Shown: in pieces, positions 53,743 through 64,000 of the stretch | How positions within the stretch are numbered: the first letter of the stretch is position 1 | How the letters are laid out: every line of letters begins with the position of its first letter | DNA from: Chryseobacterium vaccae | GTDB lineage: Bacteria; Bacteroidota; Bacteroidia; Flavobacteriales; Weeksellaceae | Assembly: GCF_009602705.1 (NCBI RefSeq) | Contig: NZ_VSWH01000001.1 | Span: forward strand, 992,001-1,056,000 | Length of the DNA stretch: 64,000 bases | Reading direction: 5' to 3' | Position numbers and translations under genes: made by a program | The notes under the pieces: model-generated | Database searches by the model: none | Told to the model about the DNA's origin: nothing | What the model saw: only the letters and a program-made list of their open reading frames with translations

Positions 53743-56680
53743 TTAGTCACAGCTCAGCAAGAGAAATTTAATGATCTTCTGGTGCTGTGAAGAGCCTTCA
53801 AAATTTATTATCTTCGTGATTAGTCACAGCATAGCTAACGAGAAATTATCAGGTGATATGGCTGTGAATTGCTTTCAAAAATTATTATCTTCGTGATTAG
53901 TCACAGCCTTCCGGGAGCGCTGACGTTAAATAATCGTGTTGTGAATTGCTTTCAAAAATTATTATCTTCGTGATTAGTCACAGCTCTTTGAGCAGTAGTG
54001 CTGCAACAGTTCAAGTTGTGAATTGCTTTCAAAAATTATTATCTTCGTGATTAGTCACAGCGCCTCAGTATTAGCATCGAAAACAATTTGCGTTGTGAAT
54101 TGCTTTCAAAAATTATTATCTTCGTGATTAGTCACAGCTCCAGGGCGGTAGACAACATGGCCGTTGTTGTTGTGAATTGCTTTCAAAAATTATTATCTTC
54201 GTGATTAGTCACAGCTCTTTGAGCAGTAGTGCTGCAACAGTTCAAGTTGTGAATTGCTTTCAAAAATTATTATCTTCGTGATTAGTCACAGCGCCTCAGT
54301 ATTAGCATCGAAAACAATTTGCGTTGTGAATTGCTTTCAAAAATTATTATCTTCGTGATTAGTCACAGCTCCAGGGCGGTAGACAACATGGCCGTTGTTG
54401 TTGTGAATTGCTTTCAAAAATTATTATCTTCGTGATTAGTCACAGCCTGGCCCCAGTTAAAATGGTTCGTCTGAATGTTGTGAATTGCTTTCAAAAATTA
54501 TTATCTTCGTGATTAGTCACAGCAGCATTCCAAAAGGACTGGTAAATAACTACGTTGTGAATTGCTTTCAAAAATTATTATCTTCGTGATTAGTCACAGC
54601 AGCTTTTAAGTGTACCGATACTGTAGGCGGGTTGTGAATTGCTTTCAAAAATTATTATCTTCGTGATTAGTCACAGCAAATAGATTTCATTTCATCAGCC
54701 GTATCACGTTGTGAATTGCTTTCAAAAATTATTATCTTCGTGATTAGTCACAGCGCTGAGTTCACCATTAGCACAAACAGTTCTGTTGTGAATTGCTTTC
54801 AAAAATTATTATCTTCGTGATTAGTCACAGCTGACATAGAATTTCATTATGATTGTACCTGGTTGTGAATTGCTTTCAAAAATTATTATCTTCGTGATTA
54901 GTCACAGCAGAAGCGTCTTGCACCTGCTCAAGCGTTCCGTTGTGAATTGCTTTCAAAAATTATTATCTTCGTGATTAGTCACAGCTATTTCCGGCTGTTC
55001 GCATCCATCGTAATAGTTGTGAATTGCTTTCAAAAATTATTATCTTCGTGATTAGTCACAGCTTGTCGTCGTGTATTCTGTACCAAATCATAGTTGTGAA
55101 TTGCTTTCAAAAATTATTATCTTCGTGATTAGTCACAGCAATAATTCTTCAAACCTTTTCAGAAAACAAGTTGTGAATTGCTTTCAAAAATTATTATCTT
55201 CGTGATTAGTCACAGCAATTCCATTTGGCGAACTCATTATCGATTGGTTGTGAATTGCTTTCAAAAATTATTATCTTCGTGATTAGTCACAGCAGATATA
55301 AAAAAAGCAATGGAAAGCAATGAGTTGTGAATTGCTTTCAAAAATTATTATCTTCGTGATTAGTCACAGCTTCTTTTTAAACCTCAACGCCTTTTGATAG
55401 GTTGTGAATTGCTTTCAAAAATTATTATCTTCGTGATTAGTCACAGCAATTAAATTCTACTTCAGAGCTTTCTTCCTGTTGTGAATTGCTTTCAAAAATT
55501 ATTATCTTCGTGATTAGTCACAGCTCCCAATGCTTTTTCTTTTTGTTTGATCCTGTTGTGAATTGCTTTCAAAAATTATTATCTTCGTGATTAGTCACAG
55601 CATCAAACTTATCAATTTCATACCCTTCTGGGTTGTGAATTGCTTTCAAAAATTATTATCTTCGTGATTAGTCACAGCGAGAAAAGAGGTCAAAACATTA
55701 AAGGTAAAGTTGTGAATTGCTTTCAAAAATTATTATCTTCGTGATTAGTCACAGCTTTTCCAGTTGTGAATGATTTGCCCTTGTGGTTGTGAATTGCTTT
55801 CAAAAATTATTATCTTCGTGATTAGTCACAGCGGGTTTAAGTTTTGTAAGGCTTAAACAATAGTTGTGAATTGCTTTCAAAAATTATTATCTTCGTGATT
55901 AGTCACAGCCAACCTTTCCGTTGGAAATCATGTGCAGCCGTTGTGAATTGCTTTCAAAAATTATTATCTTCGTGATTAGTCACAGCTTCTAGCATTTTCT
56001 TCTGCGACTGCCTTTCGTTGTGAATTGCTTTCAAAAATTATTATCTTCGTGATTAGTCACAGCATGGGGTAAATGTTGATCATTGTAAGTAAGGTTGTGA
56101 ATTGCTTTCAAAAATTATTATCTTCGTGATTAGTCACAGCTTTTATGCTCAGCATTAGACATATCATATTGTTGTGAATTGCTTTCAAAAATTATTATCT
56201 TCGTGATTAGTCACAGCTTAGAAAAGTATTAGGACTTGGAACTATTAGTTGTGAATTGCTTTCAAAAATTATTATCTTCGTGATTAGTCACAGCAATATT
56301 ATATTCTATTTAGTCCTGGCATTAGTTGTGAATTGCTTTCAAAAATTATTATCTTCGTGATTAGTCACAGCCGTTTTCTATGTAAGTGTCTTTGAATTGG
56401 TCGTTGTGAATTGCTTTCAAAAATTATTATCTTCGTGATTAGTCACAGCTTCTCCTATTCTGTCCTTTTTGTAAAAACAGTTGTGAATTGCTTTCAAAAA
56501 TTATTATCTTCGTGATTAGTCACAGCTATTCACTTTGTAACTTGGGCTGAAACCAAGTTGTGAATTGCTTTCAAAAATTATTATCTTCGTGATTAGTCAC
56601 AGCCATAATCTCTTTGTTTTGTTTCTTTGCTTCGTTGTGAATTGCTTTCAAAAATTATTATCTTCGTGATTAGTCACAGC
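53707..56680 (+). CRISPR. Type II-C CRISPR array: 39 repeats of 47 nt, 38 spacers
   Basis: The consensus repeat begins GTTGTGAATTGCTTTC and ends ATTAGTCACAGC (47 nt). Spacers are 30 nt, except one of 31 nt (56372-56402). The first repeat (53707-53753) is diverged in its 5' third, the second (53784) has several changes and the third (53861) one; from 53938 on the repeats look identical. Three spacers (53985-54168) recur in the same order at 54216-54399, leaving 35 distinct spacers. The ends GTTGTGA and TCACAGC can pair. Pairing to the tracrRNA shows crRNAs are read on the plus strand. The array converges with cas2 on the terminator at 56685. Confidence 0.98.
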
Positions 56681-56684
56681 CTCA

Positions 56685-56719
56685 AAAAACAATCTGCTGA
56701 AAATCAGCAGATTGTTTTT
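56685..56719. terminator. Shared terminator of array and cas operon
   Basis: AAAAACAATCTGCTGA (56685-56700) pairs perfectly with TCAGCAGATTGTTTTT (56704-56719). A 16-bp stem with A and T ends works in both directions. Confidence 0.85.
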
Positions 56720-56737
56720 GTTTTTAGGATTTAAAAA

Positions 56738-57966
<1,229 letters not shown>

Positions 57967-57971
57967 AATTA

Positions 57972-60900
57972 TTATTCTCCTATTTTGGTAATTTCTCCTA
58001 AATGATTCAATCTGACTTTTATTGGATTTAAAGAAAATAAAGAGCCTAAACTTCTAATATTATAAAGTCTTTTACTTTCTTTAGCTCCATCAGTTTTCTT
58101 TAAATCAGAATTTTTAGTTTCTAAATGATGCCTGAACCAATAATTATTTTCAGAAATACTCCATACCAAATACAAATATTTACTCAATAAAGATTTATCA
58201 TTATTTTTTCTTGCTTCATCAAATTCATCTTGCGATAAACCCAGAATAAACATTTCATTTTGCTGCATACTGAACTTCAAATTGAGTTTATCAGCTGGTA
58301 ATTTATTCAAAAATGATCCTGGAAGTTCTTTATCTAATAATTGGCTCCAAACATCTGATGAATTTCCAATAACAGCAGGAATATTATATTTTTTCCTTTC
58401 TACTGCATGCCAAAATGTACAACTGTGCTGAACAAGCTTATTATCTTTATCTTCATAAATGGCGATATGATGATTATTTCCTGTCAGAACAAAGCCTATA
58501 TCTTTACCATCTTTGTCTTTCTTAATTGTCTGTAAATTATTAGCATCGGGACGGGCAAACAAACGGACTGTTATAATCGGAATTTGTTTTTCCTCATTAA
58601 ACCAAAGGATATCTTTGAAAGCTTCCTTTTCCTTATTTCCAAATTGAGCAAGTCTTTCTTTTACCAAAAATTTTACTTTTTCATCAACAATATCATCGGC
58701 TTGACTTGCTTTTAAATTTTGTAATTTATATTTCAATACCGTTGCATCATTGTAACAAGATGCTTTTTCTAGAATTTCAGAATTTTCTTCGTTTAAAAAG
58801 ATTGGATTTTTCTTTAATGTTGATAAAGCCTTTTTAGAATTATTTTCATTTTCTGAAAGCCTTGTTTCAACAAGATTTTTAATCCCTGGATTTACAATTT
58901 TATCTGAGTTTTCAAATAAATATTTTAAAGGTTTATCATTCTCAATTACTTTTATTTTCCCATAAACAGATTGTTCATGTAAAGCTCCTCTTGGAACAAT
59001 CACACCTGTCGCTTTATTTTTTCCTGTCGCTTTAAATTTGGTTATTGTTGCTACTTTTTTACCTGCTTTAAAAGAAATTAAAACCCTGTCTGCTTCTTGC
59101 ATCACTTCTTGTGTACTAAAAGGTTTCTGAGTTTTTAGATACTTTTCTAAAAGTGTAGTTTTTTCATTAAATTCTATTTTAGCTTCCTCAACTTCTTTTA
59201 CCATCAAATCTTTTGTTTCACTCGAATTCAAAGTATTTATCCTATGAATAAAACTTTGTCTTGTACAGGCAATTACCAAAGCATCAATCGCGTGATGACG
59301 ATGATCATCTCTTTTTGTCCAGTTTTCGATTTCTTCTTTTTGATGTTTTCTTTTTCCGTGTTCGCTTGTCCACTCTTTGGTGACGGTTTGTCCTAATTCT
59401 TTGTATTTAGGCATTTGAAGATTCATTAAAACATCATCCCAACCCCATAAATTACGGAGTTTTGCAGTCACTCCACCTTCTGTTGTTGTTACATTATTGC
59501 ATATTTTATGTAAAATATCCCTTGATTTGCGAGAAATATATTGAGTATCCCTCAATTGTCTGTCAATGAAATTTTCCCAAAGCTTTTTATCTGTTTCCGT
59601 TTCTTTTCCAAGTTTCTTTCTTTCAAGATATTCTTTATGTGAAACTTTCAGCCTTTGCATTTTACTGTAAGAGATAATTCCTCTCTTGAACCAGTCATCC
59701 ACCCGTTCCGAATATACCCTAACCTGTTCATCGCCTTTTGTCGCAATGTAATCGTACGCAGTTTGATTCGTTTTTGTTGAGTTGCATTTTCGATGAACCA
59801 AAACTTTGTTGGTCTGAGAGTCATCAAACAATAAAGCTTTCGGTACAATATGGTCAACATCATAAGCATCTCCACTTAAAGCTTCTGTTAAATTGAAGAT
59901 TTCTCCACAATAAATACATTGATTATTGACGTGAGCATCTTTCAGATTTTTACTAAGTGATGGAAATATGAACTTATATTTTTGAATGTACCGTTTGGTT
60001 TCAGGCAAGCCTAATTCAATCAGCCTTTTTCCGATTTCTTCATTAAGTTTTTTATTTTTAGAATTTTGTAAATCGGTCTCGTTTCGCTCGTCTTTACTTT
60101 GTTTAAGCTCACGTGCAAGTTCAACTCTAATTTCAGATGGTTTTCCGTATTGCTCAAGAATTGCGTTAACCACATTAATCATCTGGTTCAGAATTTTCTC
60201 AACAATAGGTTGTCTCAAACTATTTTTAGGAAGAAGCTCTAATCGGCTTAAAGTAATTTGTTGTTCTTTTTCTTCTTTCGTCAGAGAATTGGAATGATTA
60301 TAGCCCGCTAAGCTACAAGATTGAGAATAATTATAGCCTTCCATCAGAAAAGGAAGAATTTTTCTCATCGATTTATTCGATTTATTTCCGAAAGCCTGTT
60401 TATTAAAATCGATACTAGATAACTTTTCGGCAACTTCTTCATCAAAATCAAATCTTTTAATTAAAGCATTTTTACATTCATCTAAATCCTTCAGAGAATA
60501 AATGGTATGCCACAGTTGATACAACGGCTCTCTTTCCAATGATGCATCAAGTTCAAGTCCTGCTCTTTCTTCAAGAATTTCTCCTGTCCTCTTATCTACC
60601 AATATCGCAGTATAATTTGAAGTAATGATAGATACATCAAAATTCAAAAGTTCATTATCGCCTAAAACACTATGAAGAACTGCATATGTTTCATTTCCTT
60701 TAATGCCTTTCAGGATTTGCTTGTTCACATATACATTTTCTCTTTTTAATTCTAAAATTTCGAGAAGTTTAGTAAAGCTTAAATTTTCATTTTTAAATAA
60801 ATAATCTGCTAAAATTTCCTTCTCCTTTAAATCCGGAATTTTTTCACCCCATTTATATTTGCTTCCTTCTGGATTTTTTATTTTTAATGTAATTGTATTC

Positions 60901-61781
60901 ACAACTTCCCAGATTCGGCAAAGCTGAAACAATGGAGACGTTTTAGGAGCAACTTTTGGCCCGACAAATACCAATTTATTTTTGTTTTTTCCCTTATCAA
61001 AAATAGTTTTCTCAAAGCCTTCAAATTCACAGATACTCACTAATCCTTTTTGAGATTTCAATTTCCTTTGAAAATAAATGATTTCATTTCTTAATTGATG
61101 AACCACCTTATCTGTAAGAAAATCGTGTTTGTCTTTTTGAGCATTAATAATAGTATCAAACTCTTCTATATAAGCTTCTCTTGGATAAACTTCTTCTTTG
61201 ATTCTGAAATACTGCTGATTATTTTTGTCTGAAAACGCGTTAGAAAGTCCTTCATAAAAATACTGCCCAATAGTCTGATTTCTGTCTTTTAACTGAGCGT
61301 AACGTCCTTTTACCGCCTGAACGTAATCTGTATCTTTTTTGTCGGAATTAGCCTCACTTCTGGCAGACTTATAACCTCTTTTCTGATTAAGCATATAGAG
61401 AATACGCCCTAATTGTTCTGCAGAAATATTTTCATTAGGATTAGCAGAATCACTTCTCAGTTTCCATAAATCAAGCATTGGAAGTTTCAATAATTCTTCT
61501 GATGGGAAGATATTGTATTTTTTTAGAATTTTCTTTAAATCACTTTTCTTTAATTGTTTTCTATCATATCCTTTTCGCTGAGTACGGCTTACTGTTCTAC
61601 TTTGATTTTTTGTGATTGACAAACCTCTTTGAAATTCTTCTTTATCACTTGTTGACAAAGGAATTATTCTGGAGCCCATTGCAATAATGCGAATAGGAAT
61701 ATTATTTTCATTAACCTCTATTAAGGCCCAGCCAATGGAGTTGGTTCCCAAGTCTAATCCAAGTATATTTTTAATCATCAT
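57972..61781 (-). CDS. cas9: CRISPR-associated endonuclease Cas9 (type II-C)
   Basis: A 1269-residue RNA-guided nuclease. RuvC-I is GLDLGTNSIGWALIEV (Asp10). The Arg-rich bridge helix follows (SRTQRKGYDRKQLKK, about 63-77). RuvC-II is IRVELARELKQ (Glu about 554), HNH is DVDHIVPKALLFDDSQTNKV (His644, with the NxxxHRKCNSTK follow-up), and RuvC-III is HHAIDALVIA (Asp833). The zinc-type CIYCGE precedes HNH. All catalytic residues are intact, so the enzyme should cut. Two ATGs start the gene (61781 and 61778). Its divergent neighbour is the tracrRNA. Confidence 0.97.
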   Translation of the reverse strand: MMIKNILGLDLGTNSIGWALIEVNENNIPIRIIAMGSRIIPLSTSDKEEFQRGLSITKNQSRTVSRTQRKGYDRKQLKKSDLKKILKKYNIFPSEELLKLPMLDLWKLRSDSANPNENISAEQLGRILYMLNQKRGYKSARSEANSDKKDTDYVQAVKGRYAQLKDRNQTIGQYFYEGLSNAFSDKNNQQYFRIKEEVYPREAYIEEFDTIINAQKDKHDFLTDKVVHQLRNEIIYFQRKLKSQKGLVSICEFEGFEKTIFDKGKNKNKLVFVGPKVAPKTSPLFQLCRIWEVVNTITLKIKNPEGSKYKWGEKIPDLKEKEILADYLFKNENLSFTKLLEILELKRENVYVNKQILKGIKGNETYAVLHSVLGDNELLNFDVSIITSNYTAILVDKRTGEILEERAGLELDASLEREPLYQLWHTIYSLKDLDECKNALIKRFDFDEEVAEKLSSIDFNKQAFGNKSNKSMRKILPFLMEGYNYSQSCSLAGYNHSNSLTKEEKEQQITLSRLELLPKNSLRQPIVEKILNQMINVVNAILEQYGKPSEIRVELARELKQSKDERNETDLQNSKNKKLNEEIGKRLIELGLPETKRYIQKYKFIFPSLSKNLKDAHVNNQCIYCGEIFNLTEALSGDAYDVDHIVPKALLFDDSQTNKVLVHRKCNSTKTNQTAYDYIATKGDEQVRVYSERVDDWFKRGIISYSKMQRLKVSHKEYLERKKLGKETETDKKLWENFIDRQLRDTQYISRKSRDILHKICNNVTTTEGGVTAKLRNLWGWDDVLMNLQMPKYKELGQTVTKEWTSEHGKRKHQKEEIENWTKRDDHRHHAIDALVIACTRQSFIHRINTLNSSETKDLMVKEVEEAKIEFNEKTTLLEKYLKTQKPFSTQEVMQEADRVLISFKAGKKVATITKFKATGKNKATGVIVPRGALHEQSVYGKIKVIENDKPLKYLFENSDKIVNPGIKNLVETRLSENENNSKKALSTLKKNPIFLNEENSEILEKASCYNDATVLKYKLQNLKASQADDIVDEKVKFLVKERLAQFGNKEKEAFKDILWFNEEKQIPIITVRLFARPDANNLQTIKKDKDGKDIGFVLTGNNHHIAIYEDKDNKLVQHSCTFWHAVERKKYNIPAVIGNSSDVWSQLLDKELPGSFLNKLPADKLNLKFSMQQNEMFILGLSQDEFDEARKNNDKSLLSKYLYLVWSISENNYWFRHHLETKNSDLKKTDGAKESKRLYNIRSLGSLFSLNPIKVRLNHLGEITKIGE

Positions 61782-61867
61782 TCTAATTTTTGATACTACA
61801 TAAAAATAGAAATAAAAAAAACATCCGAATTACGGATTTCCATAATTCTATTAAAGATTTTTTCTTC

Positions 61868-61875
61868 TATATTTG
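61868..61875 (+). promoter_or_regulatory. -7 box of the tracrRNA
   Basis: TATATTTG fits TAnnTTTG and places the RNA start near 61879. No good -33 box was seen. Confidence 0.55.
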
Positions 61876-61878
61876 TAT

Positions 61879-61957
61879 TAATAATTTTGAAAAGCAATTC
61901 ACAATAAGGATTATTCCGTTGTGAAAACATTCAAGGCGGGGCAACTCGCCTTTTTTC
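61879..61957 (+). ncRNA. tracrRNA
   Basis: The stretch 61882-61906 is the inverse complement of the first 26 nt of the CRISPR repeat: after reversal, 23 of 25 positions match, the two mismatches lying together (TC for CA). Next comes AAGGATTATTCC, a short hairpin like the tracrRNA nexus. Then comes GGCG-loop-CGCC with a T run (61933-61957), the terminator. The gene is divergent from cas9, a normal II-C position. Its complementarity fixes the crRNA strand as plus. Confidence 0.85.
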
Positions 61958-61995
61958 GTTTTAAAATCCTATTTTAGCCATCCGAAAACAGAACA

Positions 61996-64000
61996 ATGAC
62001 GACCGTAGAATTTATACAGAAGCAGCTCAATATTTCTGAAAAGAGCATCAACAATACATTACAATTATTAGCAGAAGACTGCACCATTCCTTTTATTTCA
62101 CGGTACCGGAAGGATAAAACCGGGAATCTGGATGAAATACAGATTGAGCAGATTGCAAAGATCAGTAAACAGTTTGATGAGATTATAAAGAGAAAAGAAT
62201 CTATTTTAAAATCTATTGAGGAACAGAATGCTTTAACGCCTGAGCTTCGTCAAAGGATTGAAGAGAGCTATGATCTACAGGAGCTGGAAGATTTATACCT
62301 GCCTTTCAAAAAACGGAAGAAAACCAAAGCAGATGCTGCTAAAGAAAAAGGATTGGAACCTTTAGCCAAAATCATCATGAGTCAGAAAAACAATGATGTT
62401 CTGTTTCTGGCTTCAAAATATATCAACAATGAAGTTTCGTCTGAGGAAGAGGCTCTTCAGGGCGCCAGAGATATCATGGCAGAATGGATTAATGAAAATA
62501 TGTACGTCCGTAAGAATCTCCGCCGGATCTTTCAGCGTAAGGCTGTAGTAACCTCTAAAGTGGTAAAAGCCAAAAAGGATGAGGAAGAAGCCCAAAAGTT
62601 TTCGCAATATTTTGAATGGGAAGAAAACCTTGGCAGAACTCCTTCCCATCGACTTCTGGCTATGTTAAGAGCCGAAGCAGAGGGTTTTGTGAAAACAAAC
62701 GTCAGCATTGACAAAGAAGAAGCCATCGATTTCATTGAAAAAGCAATTATCAAATCCAATAACGAAAGTTCTGAGCAGATTGCTCTTGCTGTAAAAGACA
62801 GCTATAAAAGACTTTTAGAACCTGCTATTTCCAATGAAGCATTGCAGGAGGCTAAGGAAAAAGCTGATCAGAAAGCCATTCAGATCTTTTCTGAAAATTT
62901 AAGTCAGTTACTTTTAGCACCGCCTTTGGGAGAAAAAAGAATTCTGGCTATTGATCCCGGTTACAGAAGCGGATGTAAAGTCGTTTGTCTGGATGAAAAA
63001 GGAGATCTCCTCCACAATGAAACCCTCTACCCTCACGCTCCGCAGAATGAAAGCGGAATGGCCATGAAAAAGATCCGTTCTATGGTGAATGCTTACAACA
63101 TTGAAGCCATTTCCATCGGAAACGGAACAGCAAGCCGTGAAACAGAGTTCTTTATTAAAAAAATCGCTTTTGACAGGCCGCTACAGGTTTTTGTAGTTTC
63201 GGAAGCCGGAGCATCTGTTTATTCGGCCAGTAAAATTGCAAGGGATGAATTTCCAACCTATGATGTGACGGTGCGTGGCGCTGTTTCCATCGGAAGAAGA
63301 CTTTCCGATCCTTTGGCAGAACTGGTAAAAATTGATGCAAAATCCATTGGTGTTGGCCAATATCAGCATGATGTAGACCAAACCCAATTGAAGAGCGAAC
63401 TGGATTCCACGGTAATGAAATGTGTAAACTCTGTGGGTATTAATTTAAACACAGCCAGCAAATCGCTATTAAGCTATGTTTCCGGAATCGGAGAAAAAAT
63501 GGCTGAAAATATCGTTACTTACCGCGCTGAAAACGGAGCTTTTGAAGACCGGAAGCAGCTTAAAAAAGTACCAAGACTTGGAGAAAAAGCTTTTCAGCAG
63601 GCCGCTGCATTTGTCAGAATATCCAATGCTAAAAACCCTCTGGACAATTCTGCCGTACACCCTGAAGCGTATGGAATTGTAGAAAAAATGGCTAAAGATC
63701 TCGGTATTAAAACCAATGAACTGATTGCCAATAAAGAAAAAATTGCTTTGGTAAAACCAGAAAACTATATTACCGGAGAAATCGGAATTTTAAGTATTAA
63801 AGACATCCTGAAAGAGCTTGAAAAACCGGGACTGGATCCACGAAAAGCAGCTAAGGTTTTTGAGTTTGATCCAAATGTAAAAAGCATTAAAGATTTAAAA
63901 ACAGGAATGATCCTTCCGGGGATCGTCAACAATATTACAGCATTCGGATGTTTTGTAGACCTTGGAATCAAAGAAAGCGGACTGGTTCATATCTCCCAGC
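61996..64000 (+). CDS. tex: RNA-binding transcription accessory protein Tex (5' part)
   Basis: The first 668 codons of Tex, cut by the window end. It begins MTTVEFIQKQLNISEKSINN. The YqgF/RNase H-like domain (ILAIDPGYRSGCKVVCLDEK) lies about residues 314-333, the helix-hairpin-helix domain (VSGIGEKMAENIVTYRAENG) about 495-515, and the S1 RNA-binding domain starts near 635 (GMILPGIVNNITAFGCFVDL). Tex is a conserved nucleic-acid-binding factor linked to transcription. Its relation to the CRISPR locus is only positional. Confidence 0.95.
   Translation, partial: MTTVEFIQKQLNISEKSINNTLQLLAEDCTIPFISRYRKDKTGNLDEIQIEQIAKISKQFDEIIKRKESILKSIEEQNALTPELRQRIEESYDLQELEDLYLPFKKRKKTKADAAKEKGLEPLAKIIMSQKNNDVLFLASKYINNEVSSEEEALQGARDIMAEWINENMYVRKNLRRIFQRKAVVTSKVVKAKKDEEEAQKFSQYFEWEENLGRTPSHRLLAMLRAEAEGFVKTNVSIDKEEAIDFIEKAIIKSNNESSEQIALAVKDSYKRLLEPAISNEALQEAKEKADQKAIQIFSENLSQLLLAPPLGEKRILAIDPGYRSGCKVVCLDEKGDLLHNETLYPHAPQNESGMAMKKIRSMVNAYNIEAISIGNGTASRETEFFIKKIAFDRPLQVFVVSEAGASVYSASKIARDEFPTYDVTVRGAVSIGRRLSDPLAELVKIDAKSIGVGQYQHDVDQTQLKSELDSTVMKCVNSVGINLNTASKSLLSYVSGIGEKMAENIVTYRAENGAFEDRKQLKKVPRLGEKAFQQAAAFVRISNAKNPLDNSAVHPEAYGIVEKMAKDLGIKTNELIANKEKIALVKPENYITGEIGILSIKDILKELEKPGLDPRKAAKVFEFDPNVKSIKDLKTGMILPGIVNNITAFGCFVDLGIKESGLVHISQ

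Noticed and set aside
53707..56680. Spacers targeting genes in this window
   Set aside because: No obvious match was noticed by eye; a proper search is needed before any claim of self-targeting.

Overview
The window looks like a chromosomal segment of a flavobacterium of the Chryseobacterium type (Bacteroidota, Weeksellaceae). The evidence is low GC, many promoters with the Bacteroidota -7 box TAnnTTTG, no obvious Shine-Dalgarno sequences, three GLPGLI-family secreted proteins, a type IX secretion (T9SS) sorting domain, and a type II-C CRISPR-Cas locus with 47-nt repeats. All identifications rest on reading motifs; no database search was run.

Layout. 0-9 kb: transaldolase-like aldolase, two GLPGLI proteins, a sugar O-acetyltransferase, a BlaI/M56 sensor pair, a secreted unknown, a candidate small RNA (about 6612-6863, minus strand), a GNAT acetyltransferase and a divergent MocR regulator. 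9.1-9.7 kb: five tandem initiator tRNA genes. 9.8-14.4 kb: a plus-strand run with a TsaC/Sua5-like protein, a CPBP protease, yaaA, prmC, a DUF4180 protein and an unknown secreted protein. 14.7-23.5 kb, minus strand: two SDR proteins, a membrane-anchored AraC regulator, rhomboid protease, parC, a small membrane protein and parE. 23.6-30.4 kb: propeller-type histidine kinase, LytTR regulator, a small Pro-rich peptide and a T9SS-exported serine protease. 30.6-46.5 kb: aminotransferase, cardiolipin synthase, SDR and AraC genes, two GG-leader mini-proteins, a lipoprotein, ychF, ferritin, a GHL10 lipoprotein, an MHS transporter with its porin, and typA. 46.5-53.4 kb: a broken beta-helix gene, a DUF1294 protein, a TonB-plug protein, a YceI lipoprotein and a third GLPGLI gene. 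53.6-62 kb: the CRISPR array (39 repeats, 38 spacers), cas2, cas1, cas9 and a divergent tracrRNA. The window ends inside tex.

How the parts work together. The II-C system looks complete: the tracrRNA anti-repeat matches the array repeat at 23 of 25 positions, and cas9-cas1-cas2 converge with the array on one shared terminator. Repeat decay is confined to the cas-distal end, while tracrRNA pairing says crRNAs are read toward cas2. That combination implies spacer addition at the downstream end of the array. A 41-codon lipoprotein reading frame runs into the first, degenerate repeat.

The second region of interest is the kinase/LytTR/peptide/protease cluster. A pair of direct repeats exactly 21 bp apart lies between the LytTR gene and the peptide gene, the arrangement expected of a LytTR operator. 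Other regulatory structures read directly from sequence are a TACA-TGTA dyad on the BlaI promoter, an 18-bp palindrome over the porin -33 box, a GGACTAC/GTAGTCC dyad at the MocR promoter, and covarying hairpins between the tRNA genes.
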